A stretch of 64,000 nt of DNA, taken from positions 585,231 through 649,230 of the forward strand of contig NZ_JAJNCT010000005.1 of NCBI RefSeq assembly GCF_021026195.1, in the 5' to 3' direction. This DNA comes from Comamonas koreensis. Its GTDB lineage: Bacteria; Pseudomonadota; Gammaproteobacteria; Burkholderiales; Burkholderiaceae_C. How positions within the stretch are numbered: the first letter of the stretch is position 1; each line of letters begins with the position of its first letter. The position numbers and the translations under genes are program-made. The notes under the pieces were generated by a model. That model saw only the letters and a list, made by a program, of their open reading frames with translations, was not told the DNA's origin and did no database searches. Of the stretch, positions 52,733-61,851 are shown in pieces.

Positions 52733-53965
52733 TCAAGGCGCCGTCGATGCGCCAGACTCGAACCAGCGCTTGACCAGATCGCGCTCGTCGGCACTCAGCC
52801 CCTCGGGGTTGCCAAAGGGCATCTTGCGCAGCACCACTACCTGCTGGTAGATCTGCTGGGTGTGCTGGGCCACTTCTTGGGGGCTGTCGAGCTTCACATT
52901 CTTCTGCGCCAGGCCGGTGGCGCTGTGGCACAGCACGCAATGCTGGGCAAACACCTTGGCTACTTCACCGTACGGTACGGCGCCGGCAGCGGGCTGGCTG
53001 GCAGGGGCTGGTGTTGCCGCCGCCGCAGGCTTGGGGCCAGGGCGCAGCCAGGCGATCACGCCCAGAATCACCAGCACGCCGATCAGCGCATAAGGCCAGG
53101 GGTGCTTGTTGCGGCCCAGCTTGTGGCCATGGCGCAGCACAAAGAACTGGCGAATGGCCGCGCCGGCAAACATCATGCCGATGAGCACCAGCCAGTTGTA
53201 CTTCTGGTTGTAGAGCCAGCCGTAGTGGTTGGACAGCATCGCAAACAGCACCGGCAAGGTGAAATAGGTGTTGTGCACGCTGCGCTGCTTGCCGCGCTTG
53301 CCGTAGATCGGGTCAACTGGGTCGCCATTCTTCAGGGCCCGCACCACGGTGCGCTGGCCGGGGATGATCCAGAAGAACACGTTGGCACTCATCGAGGTGG
53401 CCAGCATCGCGCCCATCAGCAGGAAAGCCGCCTGGCCGGGGAAGATATGGCAGGCCAGGTAGGCGGCGATGCAGACGAGCACCAGCACCATCGCGCCCAC
53501 GATCGCATCGCCATGCTTTTTGAAGCCGAACACGCGGCAGATGCCGTCATACAGCAGCCAGAACACCGCCAGAAAGCTCAGCGCGGTGAACACTGCGAGC
53601 GGCGCGCTCATAGCGTTGGGATCGGCCGGGTTGACCAGGTAGATGTTGGCGTTCCACAGGTAGGACACCGTCAGCAGCGCAAAACCCGAAAGCCAGGTGG
53701 TGTAGCTCTCCCAGTAGAACCAGTGCAGGTGGTCCGGCAGCTTGGGCGGCGAGACATTGAACTTGACCGGGTGGTAGAAGCCGCCGCCATGCACGGCCCA
53801 CAGCTCGCCGCTGACGCCCTGTTTTTTCAGGTCTTCGTCCTCCGGCGGGGTCAGGCTGCTGTCGAGAAACACAAAATAGAACGAGGAACCTACCCAGGCG
53901 ATGGCTGTGATCACATGCAGCCAGCGCAACAACAGGTTCGCCCAATCGAGGATATAGCCTTCCAT
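52733..53965 (-). CDS. puuD: Membrane urate hydroxylase with cytochrome c domain, 410 aa
   Basis: Oxidises urate to 5-hydroxyisourate at the inner membrane, passing electrons to a fused c-type haem instead of making peroxide. The N-terminal half is the membrane urate oxidase domain (LLLRWLHVITAIAWVGSSFY, conserved His near the first helix). The C-terminus has a haem-binding CVLCH (Cys 343, Cys 346, His 347) and the distal Met region VVLRKMPFGNPEGL. I chose MEGYILDWAN (53965); an ATG at 53974 is also possible. HiuH, the next enzyme, is encoded nearby. Confidence 0.92.
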   Translation of the reverse strand: MEGYILDWANLLLRWLHVITAIAWVGSSFYFVFLDSSLTPPEDEDLKKQGVSGELWAVHGGGFYHPVKFNVSPPKLPDHLHWFYWESYTTWLSGFALLTVSYLWNANIYLVNPADPNAMSAPLAVFTALSFLAVFWLLYDGICRVFGFKKHGDAIVGAMVLVLVCIAAYLACHIFPGQAAFLLMGAMLATSMSANVFFWIIPGQRTVVRALKNGDPVDPIYGKRGKQRSVHNTYFTLPVLFAMLSNHYGWLYNQKYNWLVLIGMMFAGAAIRQFFVLRHGHKLGRNKHPWPYALIGVLVILGVIAWLRPGPKPAAAATPAPASQPAAGAVPYGEVAKVFAQHCVLCHSATGLAQKNVKLDSPQEVAQHTQQIYQQVVVLRKMPFGNPEGLSADERDLVKRWFESGASTAP

Positions 53966-54305
53966 TGCTCTCATCCTTGGCAGCGTGGGGGCTGCCAGTG
54001 CGAGGGAGGGGTGACGCCCCGCTCTCCTCCTCAAGCCGCCAGTGTGGAGGCACCGGCCACTTGTTGAACCTGCTCACCACGGCGGGCGATCTGAGCAGCA
54101 GACAGGCCGCAATCCACAGCCATCATCGACATGACCGGGGCACCGCTGCGACCTTTTGTAGACTTAAAGTGTATGCAATTTCTGCCGCCCAAAGGTCGGC
54201 AAAAAGCTGCACAGCCCCTAGATAAAACCCTGATGCAACGCAGCAAAACCGCTGCAGGCCGCCTCCGCACCGCCCGCGCCGTGCCTGCCCGGTGTGAAAA
54301 ACGCA
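53966..54305. other. Gene-free region upstream of puuD
   Basis: No gene is seen. It holds a GTGTATGCAA element at 54169-54178 within AAAGTGTATGCAATTT, which resembles half of the GTGTATACAC palindrome found before the GntR/hiuH and permease genes. It is about 204 bases upstream of the puuD start and may be a weaker operator. The rest is featureless, including the stretch between the end of xdhC and this site. Confidence 0.5.
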
Positions 54306-55133
54306 TCAGGCATGCTGCGCACGTTGCAGGTGCTGCAGCAGCTGCGCGGCCACCGCAATCGCAATCACCTCGGGCTCCTTGCCATGGATGCCCGGCAGCC
54401 CGATCGGGCAGGTGATGCGGGCAAACTCCGCATCGGCAAAACCCCGCTCGGCCAGGCGGTGCGCAAAACTGGCACGCTTGGTGGCGCTGCCAATCAAACC
54501 GATCAGGTCCAGATCGCCCCGCTGGCGCTGGCGCTGCAGGCAGGCCTGGGTGATCTGCAGGTCCTGCTGGTGGTCGTGGGTGAGGATGAACACACTGCTG
54601 CCCGGTGCCAGGTCTGCCACGGCCATCTCGATCGGGTCGGAATACTCGGTCTGCACATGGGCCGGCAGCCCGGGCGGAAACAGCTGCTCGCGGCTATCCA
54701 CCCAGGTGATGTGCAGCGGCAGCGTGCCCAGCAGCTGCACCAGGGCTGCGCCCACATGGCCGGCGCCAAACACCGCTACCGGGCTGCACAGCGGGGCCAG
54801 GGACTGCGCCAGCCGTGCGCTGTCGGCCTGGGCAATCCGCTCAAAACGCAGCTGCACCACGCCGCCGCAGCACTGGCCGAGGCGCGGGCCCAGCGCAAAA
54901 CGCTCGCTCAACGGCGCACCGCCACGGGCCAGCAGATCGCGGGCCTTGCTGGCCGCCTGCCACTCCAGATGGCCACCGCCAATCGTACCGAGCTGGTCCT
55001 GGGCAAACACGGCCATCCAGGCGCCAGCATCGCGCGGCGCCGATCCCTGGGTAGACTCCACCTGGACCAGACAGGCATCCTGCGTCGCCAGGCGAGCCAA
55101 TAATTGCTGCAGTACGGGCATGCCTTGTTCCAT
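54306..55133 (-). CDS. xdhC: Xanthine dehydrogenase accessory protein XdhC, 275 aa
   Basis: Molybdenum cofactor chaperone that inserts sulfurated Moco into xanthine dehydrogenase. XdhC signatures are VESTQGSAPRDAGAWMAV, GTIGGGHLEWQAASKA, the CoxI-type LGPRLGQCCGGVVQLRFE (with Cys-Cys) and the Rossmann region VAVFGAGHVGAALVQLLG. The xdhA/B structural genes are not in the window. Both ATG 55133 and 55121 are possible starts. Confidence 0.93.
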   Translation of the reverse strand: MEQGMPVLQQLLARLATQDACLVQVESTQGSAPRDAGAWMAVFAQDQLGTIGGGHLEWQAASKARDLLARGGAPLSERFALGPRLGQCCGGVVQLRFERIAQADSARLAQSLAPLCSPVAVFGAGHVGAALVQLLGTLPLHITWVDSREQLFPPGLPAHVQTEYSDPIEMAVADLAPGSSVFILTHDHQQDLQITQACLQRQRQRGDLDLIGLIGSATKRASFAHRLAERGFADAEFARITCPIGLPGIHGKEPEVIAIAVAAQLLQHLQRAQHA

Positions 55134-55184
55134 GATGAAAAGCGGCCTGCGATACTGCAGGGCCGCTGTAGACGGATTTGTACC

Positions 55185-55763
55185 ATGAGTGATCGACCCT
55201 CCCCCTCCCTGCTGTCACGACTTTGGCATACGCTTTTTCGTATACCGCGCAAAGCGCCAGCGCCGGCCAATGCAGCGGCGGGCCGCTCTACGAACGCAGC
55301 CCGCCCCGCCGAGCAGGATGACGACCAGGACAGCTACCTGTCGGTGCTGACCGAAATGCCAGGCATGCGCATGCCCGCCTGGTCGCCGGAAAGCGATGGG
55401 CAGGATTCCGTCCTCAACCCGGTGGCCGACGAGGCCTACCGCAAACGCTGCGCCCAGCATCTGTACGACCGCTATGCCGAGCGCATCTACCCCGGCATGC
55501 TGCCACCCATGCTCTACGCCATTGGCGTGCTGGAGCTGCTGCTGGATGAAGACGGCCATATCCAGGACATGAACTGGATGCGCGAGCCCGCACAGGCCCA
55601 GGAGGTGCCGCCACTGATAGAGGCGCTGGTGCAGGCCGCTGCCCCCTTCCCTGCGCCGCAGCATTTGCGCCATGGCGAGGTCATGGTCTCCTATACCGAG
55701 ACCTGGCTCTGGGATGCCTCCGGCAAGTTCCAGCTGCACACCTTGAGCGAAGGCCAGCTATAA
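55185..55763 (+). CDS. Hypothetical protein with a TonB C-terminal-like domain, 192 aa
   Basis: Unknown protein. No signal peptide or membrane segment is evident in the basic, Pro/Ala-rich N-terminus. After a disordered linker, residues about 120-170 (LPPMLYAIGVLELLLDEDGH then IQDMNWM, VPPLIEALVQAAAPFPAPQH) follow the pattern of the TonB C-terminal fold. It starts with ATG 55185, 51 bases from the divergent xdhC start; a bidirectional terminator closes it. Confidence 0.7.
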   Translation: MSDRPSPSLLSRLWHTLFRIPRKAPAPANAAAGRSTNAARPAEQDDDQDSYLSVLTEMPGMRMPAWSPESDGQDSVLNPVADEAYRKRCAQHLYDRYAERIYPGMLPPMLYAIGVLELLLDEDGHIQDMNWMREPAQAQEVPPLIEALVQAAAPFPAPQHLRHGEVMVSYTETWLWDASGKFQLHTLSEGQL

Positions 55764-55789
55764 GCGGCTCGCAAAAGGTATAGGCGTAA

Positions 55790-55815
55790 AAAAACCGGCC
55801 AGCTGGCCGGTTTCT
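55790..55815. terminator. Bidirectional terminator between convergent genes
   Basis: AAACCGGCCAGCTGGCCGGTTT (55792-55813 palindrome) is flanked by A and T runs, ending both the TonB-like and SYLF gene transcripts. Confidence 0.85.
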
Positions 55816-55839
55816 GCTTGGCAGCCGCAAGGCGCTGCT

Positions 55840-56424
55840 TTATTCCTTGATCTTGGTGATCTTGGCGCCTTGCAGCGACACGCCCGCTTCCAGGCCTGCG
55901 TTGTTCAGCACAAAGCTGGTCACAGGGGCCTGGGCCGAGGTGGTGTCGATGCTGCCGTTGGCGCCGATGCGGCCAGCGGCCACGGTGGCATCTGCACCCA
56001 CCGACCAGCCATTGCTGTCGCGGAACTTCGCCAGCGCTTCAGGCGTGTTGAACACATAGATGACGGCCTTGGACTGGCCACCAGCCTGCCAGCCGATCGA
56101 CGCGCCGGTGGTGCTGTAGTAGCTGTCGCTGCGGTTACCCACGCGCAGCACGCCACGGCCATGCTCCACGCCGATCACAAAGCTGCCGCCAATGACGGAC
56201 GGGAACACCAGCACGCCCTTGGAGCGCGCGACCAGGTCCTTGGAGCCAGGAGCGGTCTGGTACAGGCGCTCCAGCGCAGCGTTGGCACGGGCATCGACAG
56301 ATGTTTCGTCTGCGCGCGGCGCATTGCTGGTCTCAGGCTTGGTGACCGTGCAGGCCGCCATCGACAAAGCGCCGGCAACCACAGCCGCCGCAACACCCAG
56401 GGTGCGCATGGAAAAACGTTGCAT
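55840..56424 (-). CDS. SYLF-domain (YSC84-like) lipoprotein, 194 aa
   Basis: Predicted lipoprotein with a lipid-binding SYLF domain. The signal peptide ends in lipobox SMAAC. The domain shows SKGVLVFPSVIGGSFVIGVE, GRGVLRVGNRSDSYYSTTGA and SIGWQAGGQSKAVIYVFNTP. The family binds membranes in eukaryotes; its bacterial role is unclear. Two in-frame ATGs (56424 and 56409) are possible. It is not obviously connected to purine catabolism. Confidence 0.9.
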   Translation of the reverse strand: MQRFSMRTLGVAAAVVAGALSMAACTVTKPETSNAPRADETSVDARANAALERLYQTAPGSKDLVARSKGVLVFPSVIGGSFVIGVEHGRGVLRVGNRSDSYYSTTGASIGWQAGGQSKAVIYVFNTPEALAKFRDSNGWSVGADATVAAGRIGANGSIDTTSAQAPVTSFVLNNAGLEAGVSLQGAKITKIKE

Positions 56425-56619
56425 ACCTACTCCTTTGAAATTTGCTGTTATGGCAATCAGGTCTGCACCGCCGTCTATTCGGCGGTACCCCTAGGCATAA
56501 ATGTTAGCCACACCTCGTGACGCTGGAAGCCTGCAGATACAACTTGCGGCGTCCGCCTACAGGCTGGGCGATGCGTGCTTGAGACAGGTCAAACGCGCCC
56601 GCATGCGCTGCGCGCCTGC

Positions 56620-56970
56620 TCAAGACCCCCGGTACGTCGAATAGCTCCAGGGGCTGACCAGCAGCGGCACGTGGTAATGCTGGTCTGCATGGGCCACACC
56701 AAAGTCCAGGTTCACCTGGTTCAGAAAGTTGGGGCTGGGCAGCTCCACGCCCTTGGCGGCAAAGTAGGCCGCTACCTCAAAGCTCAGGCGGTAGGTGCCG
56801 GGGCGCAGCGATGCATTGTCAAACAATGGGGTCTGGGTGCGTCCGTCGTGGTTCAGCGTGTCACGCCGGATCAGGCGCAGCTCGCCGCCATCGGTGGCAT
56901 ACAGTGCAATGTCCATGCCCGCTGCGGGGCAGCCGTGCATCGTATCGAGAACGTGGGTGCTCAGGCCCAT
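56620..56970 (-). CDS. hiuH: 5-hydroxyisourate hydrolase, 116 aa
   Basis: Transthyretin-fold enzyme hydrolysing 5-hydroxyisourate to OHCU in urate breakdown. MGLSTHVLDTMHGCPAAGM is the N-terminal family motif with its catalytic His, and the C-terminus ends SPWSYSTYRGS with the diagnostic YRGS. The start is 51 bases from a perfect palindromic operator shared with the divergent GntR gene. The product feeds the UraD domain encoded at 58763. Confidence 0.96.
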   Translation of the reverse strand: MGLSTHVLDTMHGCPAAGMDIALYATDGGELRLIRRDTLNHDGRTQTPLFDNASLRPGTYRLSFEVAAYFAAKGVELPSPNFLNQVNLDFGVAHADQHYHVPLLVSPWSYSTYRGS

Positions 56971-57020
56971 AGGTAAATCTCCTGATGATTCTGGGTAAGA
57001 TCGGACTGGTGATGTGCACT

Positions 57021-57038
57021 AAAAGTGTATACACTTTT
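57021..57038. promoter_or_regulatory. Palindromic operator between hiuH and the GntR gene
   Basis: AAAAGTGTATACACTTTT is a perfect 18-base palindrome. The core GTGTATACAC recurs at 61997-62006 before the NCS2 permease, with a partial match at 54169 before puuD. It is the likely binding site of the adjacent GntR regulator. Confidence 0.8.
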
Positions 57039-57062
57039 TGTCATTCGGCCTACTATCCTGAC

Positions 57063-57740
57063 ATGGAATCCACCTCAACGTCCACCATTGCCCAATCCCT
57101 GACCCGTGCCATCGTCGAGCACCGGTTGCTGCCGGGCACCAAGCTGGCCGAGCAGAAACTCGCGGACCACTTTGGCGTGTCGCGCACCCTCGTGCGCCAG
57201 GCGCTATTCCAGCTTTCGCAAAACCACCTGGTCACCTTGGAGCCGGCACGCGGCGCCTTTGTGTCGACCCCGTCCGTCACCGAAGCGCGCCAGGTCTTTG
57301 CCGTACGCAAGATGCTCGAAGCGCAGATGACCCGCAGCTTTGTCGAGACCGTCACGCCCAAGCAGATCAAGGTCTTGCGCGAGCATGTGCGGCAAGAGGC
57401 CGCCGCCGTGCACCGCGCCGATGTCACCGAGCGCACCGAGCTGCTGGGCGACTTCCATGTGCGCATGGCCGAGCTGATGGGCAACGATGTGCTGGCCCAG
57501 CTGCTGGGCGATCTGATCTCGCGATGCGCGCTGATCACCTTGATGTACCAGTCGGCCAGCGCCGCCGCCCATTCGCACGAGGAGCACGAAGAGATCGTGC
57601 AGGCCCTCGCCCGCAAGGATGCCGAAGGCGCTGTGCGGCTGATGATCGCGCACCTGGAGCATGTCGAGCAAGGCCTGCAGTTCGAACGCGAGATTCCCAG
57701 CAACGATTTATCCATGGCTCTGTCCTCGATCACGCTATGA
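57063..57740 (+). CDS. GntR family (FCD) regulator of the ureide genes, 225 aa
   Basis: FadR-type regulator. The winged helix is AIVEHRLLPGTKLAEQKLA, then DHFGVSRTLVRQALFQLSQN, and the C-terminal FCD domain shows LLGDFHVRMAELMGNDVLAQ. Clustering with allantoin genes suggests a purine-catabolism regulator sensing an intermediate such as allantoin. It overlaps puuE by 4 bases. I chose ATG 57063; the upstream reading frame runs through the operator. Confidence 0.9.
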   Translation: MESTSTSTIAQSLTRAIVEHRLLPGTKLAEQKLADHFGVSRTLVRQALFQLSQNHLVTLEPARGAFVSTPSVTEARQVFAVRKMLEAQMTRSFVETVTPKQIKVLREHVRQEAAAVHRADVTERTELLGDFHVRMAELMGNDVLAQLLGDLISRCALITLMYQSASAAAHSHEEHEEIVQALARKDAEGAVRLMIAHLEHVEQGLQFEREIPSNDLSMALSSITL

Positions 57741-58696
57741 CCTACGACGCTACCACCCCCTACCCCCGCGACCTCATCGGCTACGGCCGCGATGTGCCCC
57801 ACGCCCAGTGGCCCCAGGGCGCGCGCATTGCCGTGCAGTTTGTGCTGAACTACGAGGAAGGCGGCGAAAACCATGTGCTGCACGGTGACCCGGGCAGCGA
57901 GCAGTTCCTCTCGGAAATGTTCAACCCGGCCTCCTACCCGGACCGCCACATGAGCATGGATGGCATCTATGAATACGGCTCGCGCGCCGGCGTATGGCGC
58001 CTGCTGCGCGAGTTTGAAAAGCGCGGCCTGCCGCTGACGGTGTTTGGCGTGGCCTCGGCGCTGCAGCGCCACCGCGAGCTGGCCCAGGCGTTTTCCGATC
58101 TGGGCCATGAGGTGGCCTGCCACGGCCTCAAATGGGTGCACTACCAGAACACACCCGAAGACATCGAGCGCGCCCACATGCAGCAGGCCATGGATATCTT
58201 CCACAGCCTCTACGGCAGCCGCAGCACCCACGGCCTGGGCTGGTACACCGGCCGCGACAGCCCCAACACCCACCGCCTGGTGGCCGATTTTGGCGGCTTT
58301 GCCTATGACAGCGACTACTACGGCGACGACCTGCCCTTCTGGATGAAGGTCGGAAAGAGCGATGGCAGCGCCGCGCACCAGCTGATCGTGCCCTATACCC
58401 TGGACTGCAATGACATGCGCTTTGCGCTGCCCCAAGGCTATTCGCATGCCGATCCCTTCTTCCAGTACCTCAAGGACAGCTTCGATGTGCTGTACGCCGA
58501 AGGTGACCCCGCCGGTGAGAACCGCCCCAAGATGATGAGCATCGGCATGCACTGCCGCCTGCTGGGCCGCCCGGGCCGCATCACCGCACTGCAGCGCTTT
58601 TTGGACCATATCCAGCAGCACCAGAACGTCTGGGTCTGCCGCCGCATCGACATTGCCCGCCACTGGGCCGAGCACTTTCCCGCCCCCACGCTTTGA
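57737..58696 (+). CDS. puuE: Allantoinase PuuE, 319 aa
   Basis: Polysaccharide-deacetylase-fold allantoinase that opens allantoin to allantoate without the amidohydrolase-type metal centre. Family motifs include RIAVQFVLNYEEGGENHVLH, LPLTVFGVASALQRHRELAQ, and HEVACHGLKWVHYQNTPEDI. Its start overlaps the GntR gene stop as ATGA. The downstream fused gene continues the pathway. Confidence 0.95.
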   Translation: MTYDATTPYPRDLIGYGRDVPHAQWPQGARIAVQFVLNYEEGGENHVLHGDPGSEQFLSEMFNPASYPDRHMSMDGIYEYGSRAGVWRLLREFEKRGLPLTVFGVASALQRHRELAQAFSDLGHEVACHGLKWVHYQNTPEDIERAHMQQAMDIFHSLYGSRSTHGLGWYTGRDSPNTHRLVADFGGFAYDSDYYGDDLPFWMKVGKSDGSAAHQLIVPYTLDCNDMRFALPQGYSHADPFFQYLKDSFDVLYAEGDPAGENRPKMMSIGMHCRLLGRPGRITALQRFLDHIQQHQNVWVCRRIDIARHWAEHFPAPTL

Positions 58697-58762
58697 AAGA
58701 TGACACAGCGCCGCGCGTAAGCCTACAGAGCGCTAGTAACCCATCCACTCGCTAGGAAACAC

Positions 58763-60538
58763 ATGGCCCTGACCCTGGAACAACTCAACCAAGCCACGCC
58801 CGATGCGGCGCTGGCCATGCTCGATGGGCTGTACGAGCACTCGCCCTGGATTGCCCAGGCCGCGCTGGCCCAACGGCCCTTTGCCTCGCTCGCCCAGCTC
58901 AAGCATGCGATGGTGCGCGTACTGGCGCAGGCCCCAGTCGATGCGCAGCTCGCCTTGATCCGCGCCCACCCCGAGTTGGCAGGCAAGGCCATGGTGGCCA
59001 ACACCTTGACGGCAGAGTCCACCTCGGAGCAAAACCGCGCGGGTCTCACCCAGTGCACGCCCGAGGAGTTCGCGCAGATCCAGCAGCTCAATGCGGACTA
59101 CAACGCGCGCTTTGGCTTTCCGTTCATCCTGGCGGTGCGCGGGCCCCGGGGCCTGGGCCTGCCCAAGCAGGAGATCATCGCCACCTTTGCGAGGCGTCTG
59201 AACCACCACCCCGATTTCGAGCGCGAAGAGGCACTGCGCAACATCCACCGCATCGCCGAGATCCGCCTGAACGACAAGTTCGGCTATGAGCCGGTGCTGG
59301 GCAACGACGTCTGGGACTGGCAGGAGCGCCTGGCCCAGCACAGCGATGAGGGCTTTGCCGAAAAAGGCCAGCTCACCGTCACCTACCTGACCGATGCCCA
59401 CCGCGCCTGCGCCCAGCGCATCAGCCACTGGATGCGCGACAGCGGCTTTGACGAGGTCGAGATCGATGCGGTCGGCAATGTCGTGGGCCGCTACCGCCCC
59501 GCGCACGAAGGCGGCAAGTACCTGCTGACCGGCAGCCATTACGACACCGTGCGCAACGGTGGCAAGTACGACGGGCGTCTGGGCATCTTTGTGCCGATGG
59601 CCTGTGTGCGCGAGCTGCACCGCGCCGGCAAGCGCATGCCCTTCGGTATTGAAGTGGTGGCCTTTGCCGAGGAAGAAGGCCAGCGCTACAAGGCCACCTT
59701 CCTGGGCTCGGGCGCGCTGATCGGCCACTTCAACCCGCAGTGGCTGGACCAGGCCGATGCCGCCGGCATCACGATGCGCGAGGCCATGCAGCACGCCGGC
59801 CTCTGCATTGACGACATCCCCAAGATCCAGCGCGATGCCTCGCAGTACCTCGGCTTTATCGAGGTGCACATCGAGCAGGGCCCGGTGCTGACCGAGCTGG
59901 ATATTCCGCTGGGCATCGTCACCTCGATCAATGGCAGCTCGCGCTTTGTCTGTGAGATGCAGGGCATGGCCAGCCATGCCGGCACCACGCCGATGGACCG
60001 CCGCCGCGACGCCGCCTGCGGCGTCGCCGAGCTGATGCTGTTTGCCGAGCAGCGCGCTGCGCAGGATGGCGATTCCGTCGCCACCGTCGGCATGCTGGAA
60101 GTGCCCAGTGGCTCGATCAACGTCGTGCCTGGCCTGTGCAAGTTCAGCATCGACATGCGCGCCCCCACCGATCCGCAGCGCGATGCGCTGGTGCGCGATG
60201 TGATGGGCCAGCTGGAAGCGATTGCGCAAAAGCGCGGCCTGCGCTACCGCGCCGAGCAAACTATGCAGGCCGCAGCGGCCCCCAGCGCTCCCGCCTGGCA
60301 GCAGCGCTGGGAAAAGGCCGTGGCCGCCCAGGGCGTGCCGCTGTTCCGCATGCCCAGCGGCGCCGGCCATGATGCGATGAAGCTGCACGAGATCATGCCC
60401 CAGGCCATGCTCTTTGTGCGCGGCATCAACAGTGGCATCAGCCACAACCCGCTGGAGTCCTCGACCGCTGATGACATGCAGCTGGCGATCGACAGCTTCA
60501 GTCATGTCCTTCAACAACTAGAAAACGAAACCGTATGA
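58763..60538 (+). CDS. uraD/allC: Fused OHCU decarboxylase (UraD)-allantoate amidohydrolase, 591 aa
   Basis: Bifunctional protein. Residues about 1-165 are 2-oxo-4-hydroxy-4-carboxy-5-ureidoimidazoline decarboxylase: RAHPELAGKAM carries the catalytic His 69, and ADYNARFGFPFILAVRG closes the site. Residues about 185-591 are an M20 allantoate amidohydrolase/carbamoylase with metal and active-site motifs LTGSHYDTVRNGGKYDGRLG, AFAEEEGQRY, FIEVHIEQGPVL, ASHAGTTPMDRRRDA and SGAGHDAM. The domains thus act before and after the allantoinase step. A ribosome binding site is weak; the stop overlaps the next gene by 4 bases. Confidence 0.93.
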   Translation: MALTLEQLNQATPDAALAMLDGLYEHSPWIAQAALAQRPFASLAQLKHAMVRVLAQAPVDAQLALIRAHPELAGKAMVANTLTAESTSEQNRAGLTQCTPEEFAQIQQLNADYNARFGFPFILAVRGPRGLGLPKQEIIATFARRLNHHPDFEREEALRNIHRIAEIRLNDKFGYEPVLGNDVWDWQERLAQHSDEGFAEKGQLTVTYLTDAHRACAQRISHWMRDSGFDEVEIDAVGNVVGRYRPAHEGGKYLLTGSHYDTVRNGGKYDGRLGIFVPMACVRELHRAGKRMPFGIEVVAFAEEEGQRYKATFLGSGALIGHFNPQWLDQADAAGITMREAMQHAGLCIDDIPKIQRDASQYLGFIEVHIEQGPVLTELDIPLGIVTSINGSSRFVCEMQGMASHAGTTPMDRRRDAACGVAELMLFAEQRAAQDGDSVATVGMLEVPSGSINVVPGLCKFSIDMRAPTDPQRDALVRDVMGQLEAIAQKRGLRYRAEQTMQAAAAPSAPAWQQRWEKAVAAQGVPLFRMPSGAGHDAMKLHEIMPQAMLFVRGINSGISHNPLESSTADDMQLAIDSFSHVLQQLENETV

Positions 60539-61806
60539 CCACGAACAACGCTACCTACGCCGCCCTGGACCAGTGGATCGACCAGCACTTTGACGAGCAG
60601 GTGCAGTTCTTCCAGAAGCTGGTGCAAGTCCCCACGGACACACCACCGGGCGACAACACGCCGCATGCCGAGCGCACTGCCGAGCTGCTGCAGGCCATGG
60701 GCTACACCGCTGAAAAGCATGAAGTGCCCCAGGCCGATGTCGAAGCCTATGGCATGACCTCGATCACCAACCTGATCGTGCGCCGCCCCTTTGGCGCAGC
60801 CGGCTCGGGCCGCACCATTGCACTCAATGCCCATGGCGATGTGGTGCCGCCTGGCGAGGGCTGGAGCCATGACCCCTATGGCGCCCGCATTGTCGACGGC
60901 AAGCTCTATGGCCGGGCTGCCGCCGTGAGCAAGTGCGATTTCTCCACCTTCACCTACGCGCTGCGCGCACTGGAGGCCGTGGCCAAGCCCAACAAGGGCG
61001 CGGTCGAGCTGCACTTTACCTACGACGAAGAGTTTGGCGGCCTGCTGGGCCCCGGCTGGTTGCTGGAAAAAGGCCTGACCAAGCCCGACCTGATGGTTGC
61101 TGCCGGCTTCAGCTATGAAGTGGTCGTCGCCCACAATGGCTGCCTGCAGATGGAGATCACCGTGCACGGCAAGATGGCCCACGCCGCCGTGCCCCACACC
61201 GGTGTGGATGCGCTGCAGGCCACCGTCGCGATCATGAACGACCTGTATGCGGAAAACACCGCCTACCAAAAGGTCTGCTCTAAAGTTGCAGGCATCAAGC
61301 ACCCCTACCTGAACATTGGCCGCATCGAATGCGGCACCAACACCAATGTGATACCCGGCAAGGTGCTGCTCAAGATCGACCGCCGCATGATCCCCGAGGA
61401 GAACCCGGTCGAGGTCGAAGCCCATATCCGCCAGGTGATTGCCAAGGCGGTGGAACGCTTCAACAGCGAGCGCGGCTACCAGGGTGACGACGCCGTGCGC
61501 ATCGATATCAAGCGCCTGCTGCTGGCCAATGCGATGACGCCGCTGGCTGGCAACCAGCCGCTGGTCGATGCCATCCAGACCCATGGCGAAGCGCTGTTTG
61601 GCGAGAAGCCTCCGGCCGTCGGCACGCCGCTGTACACCGATGTGCGCCTGTATGTGGAGCGCGGCATTCCCGGCGTCATCTACGGCGCCGGCCCCCGCAC
61701 CGTGCTGGAAAGCCATGCCAAGCGCGCCGACGAGCGCCTGGACCTGGAAGACCTGCGCCGCGCCACCAAGGTCATCGCCCGCTCACTGGTCGATTTGTTG
61801 GCCTGA
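60535..61806 (+). CDS. M20 family ArgE/DapE-like deacylase, 423 aa
   Basis: Metallopeptidase-fold hydrolase encoded with the ureide genes. NAHGDVVPPGEGW supplies His 100 and the catalytic Asp 102, TYDEEFGG the glutamates, and ESHAKRADE the C-terminal His region. Where M20 enzymes carry the metal-bridging Asp (GRGxxDxKG), this protein reads LYGRAAAVSKCDFSTF, so that ligand is missing or displaced. Translation is coupled to the fused gene upstream. It may act on a late ureide intermediate, but the substrate is unknown. Confidence 0.82.
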   Translation: MTTNNATYAALDQWIDQHFDEQVQFFQKLVQVPTDTPPGDNTPHAERTAELLQAMGYTAEKHEVPQADVEAYGMTSITNLIVRRPFGAAGSGRTIALNAHGDVVPPGEGWSHDPYGARIVDGKLYGRAAAVSKCDFSTFTYALRALEAVAKPNKGAVELHFTYDEEFGGLLGPGWLLEKGLTKPDLMVAAGFSYEVVVAHNGCLQMEITVHGKMAHAAVPHTGVDALQATVAIMNDLYAENTAYQKVCSKVAGIKHPYLNIGRIECGTNTNVIPGKVLLKIDRRMIPEENPVEVEAHIRQVIAKAVERFNSERGYQGDDAVRIDIKRLLLANAMTPLAGNQPLVDAIQTHGEALFGEKPPAVGTPLYTDVRLYVERGIPGVIYGAGPRTVLESHAKRADERLDLEDLRRATKVIARSLVDLLA

Positions 61807-61851
61807 TCCAACGCGGCGTGTCCACCGCGCCGCCTCCAACATCCTTTTACC

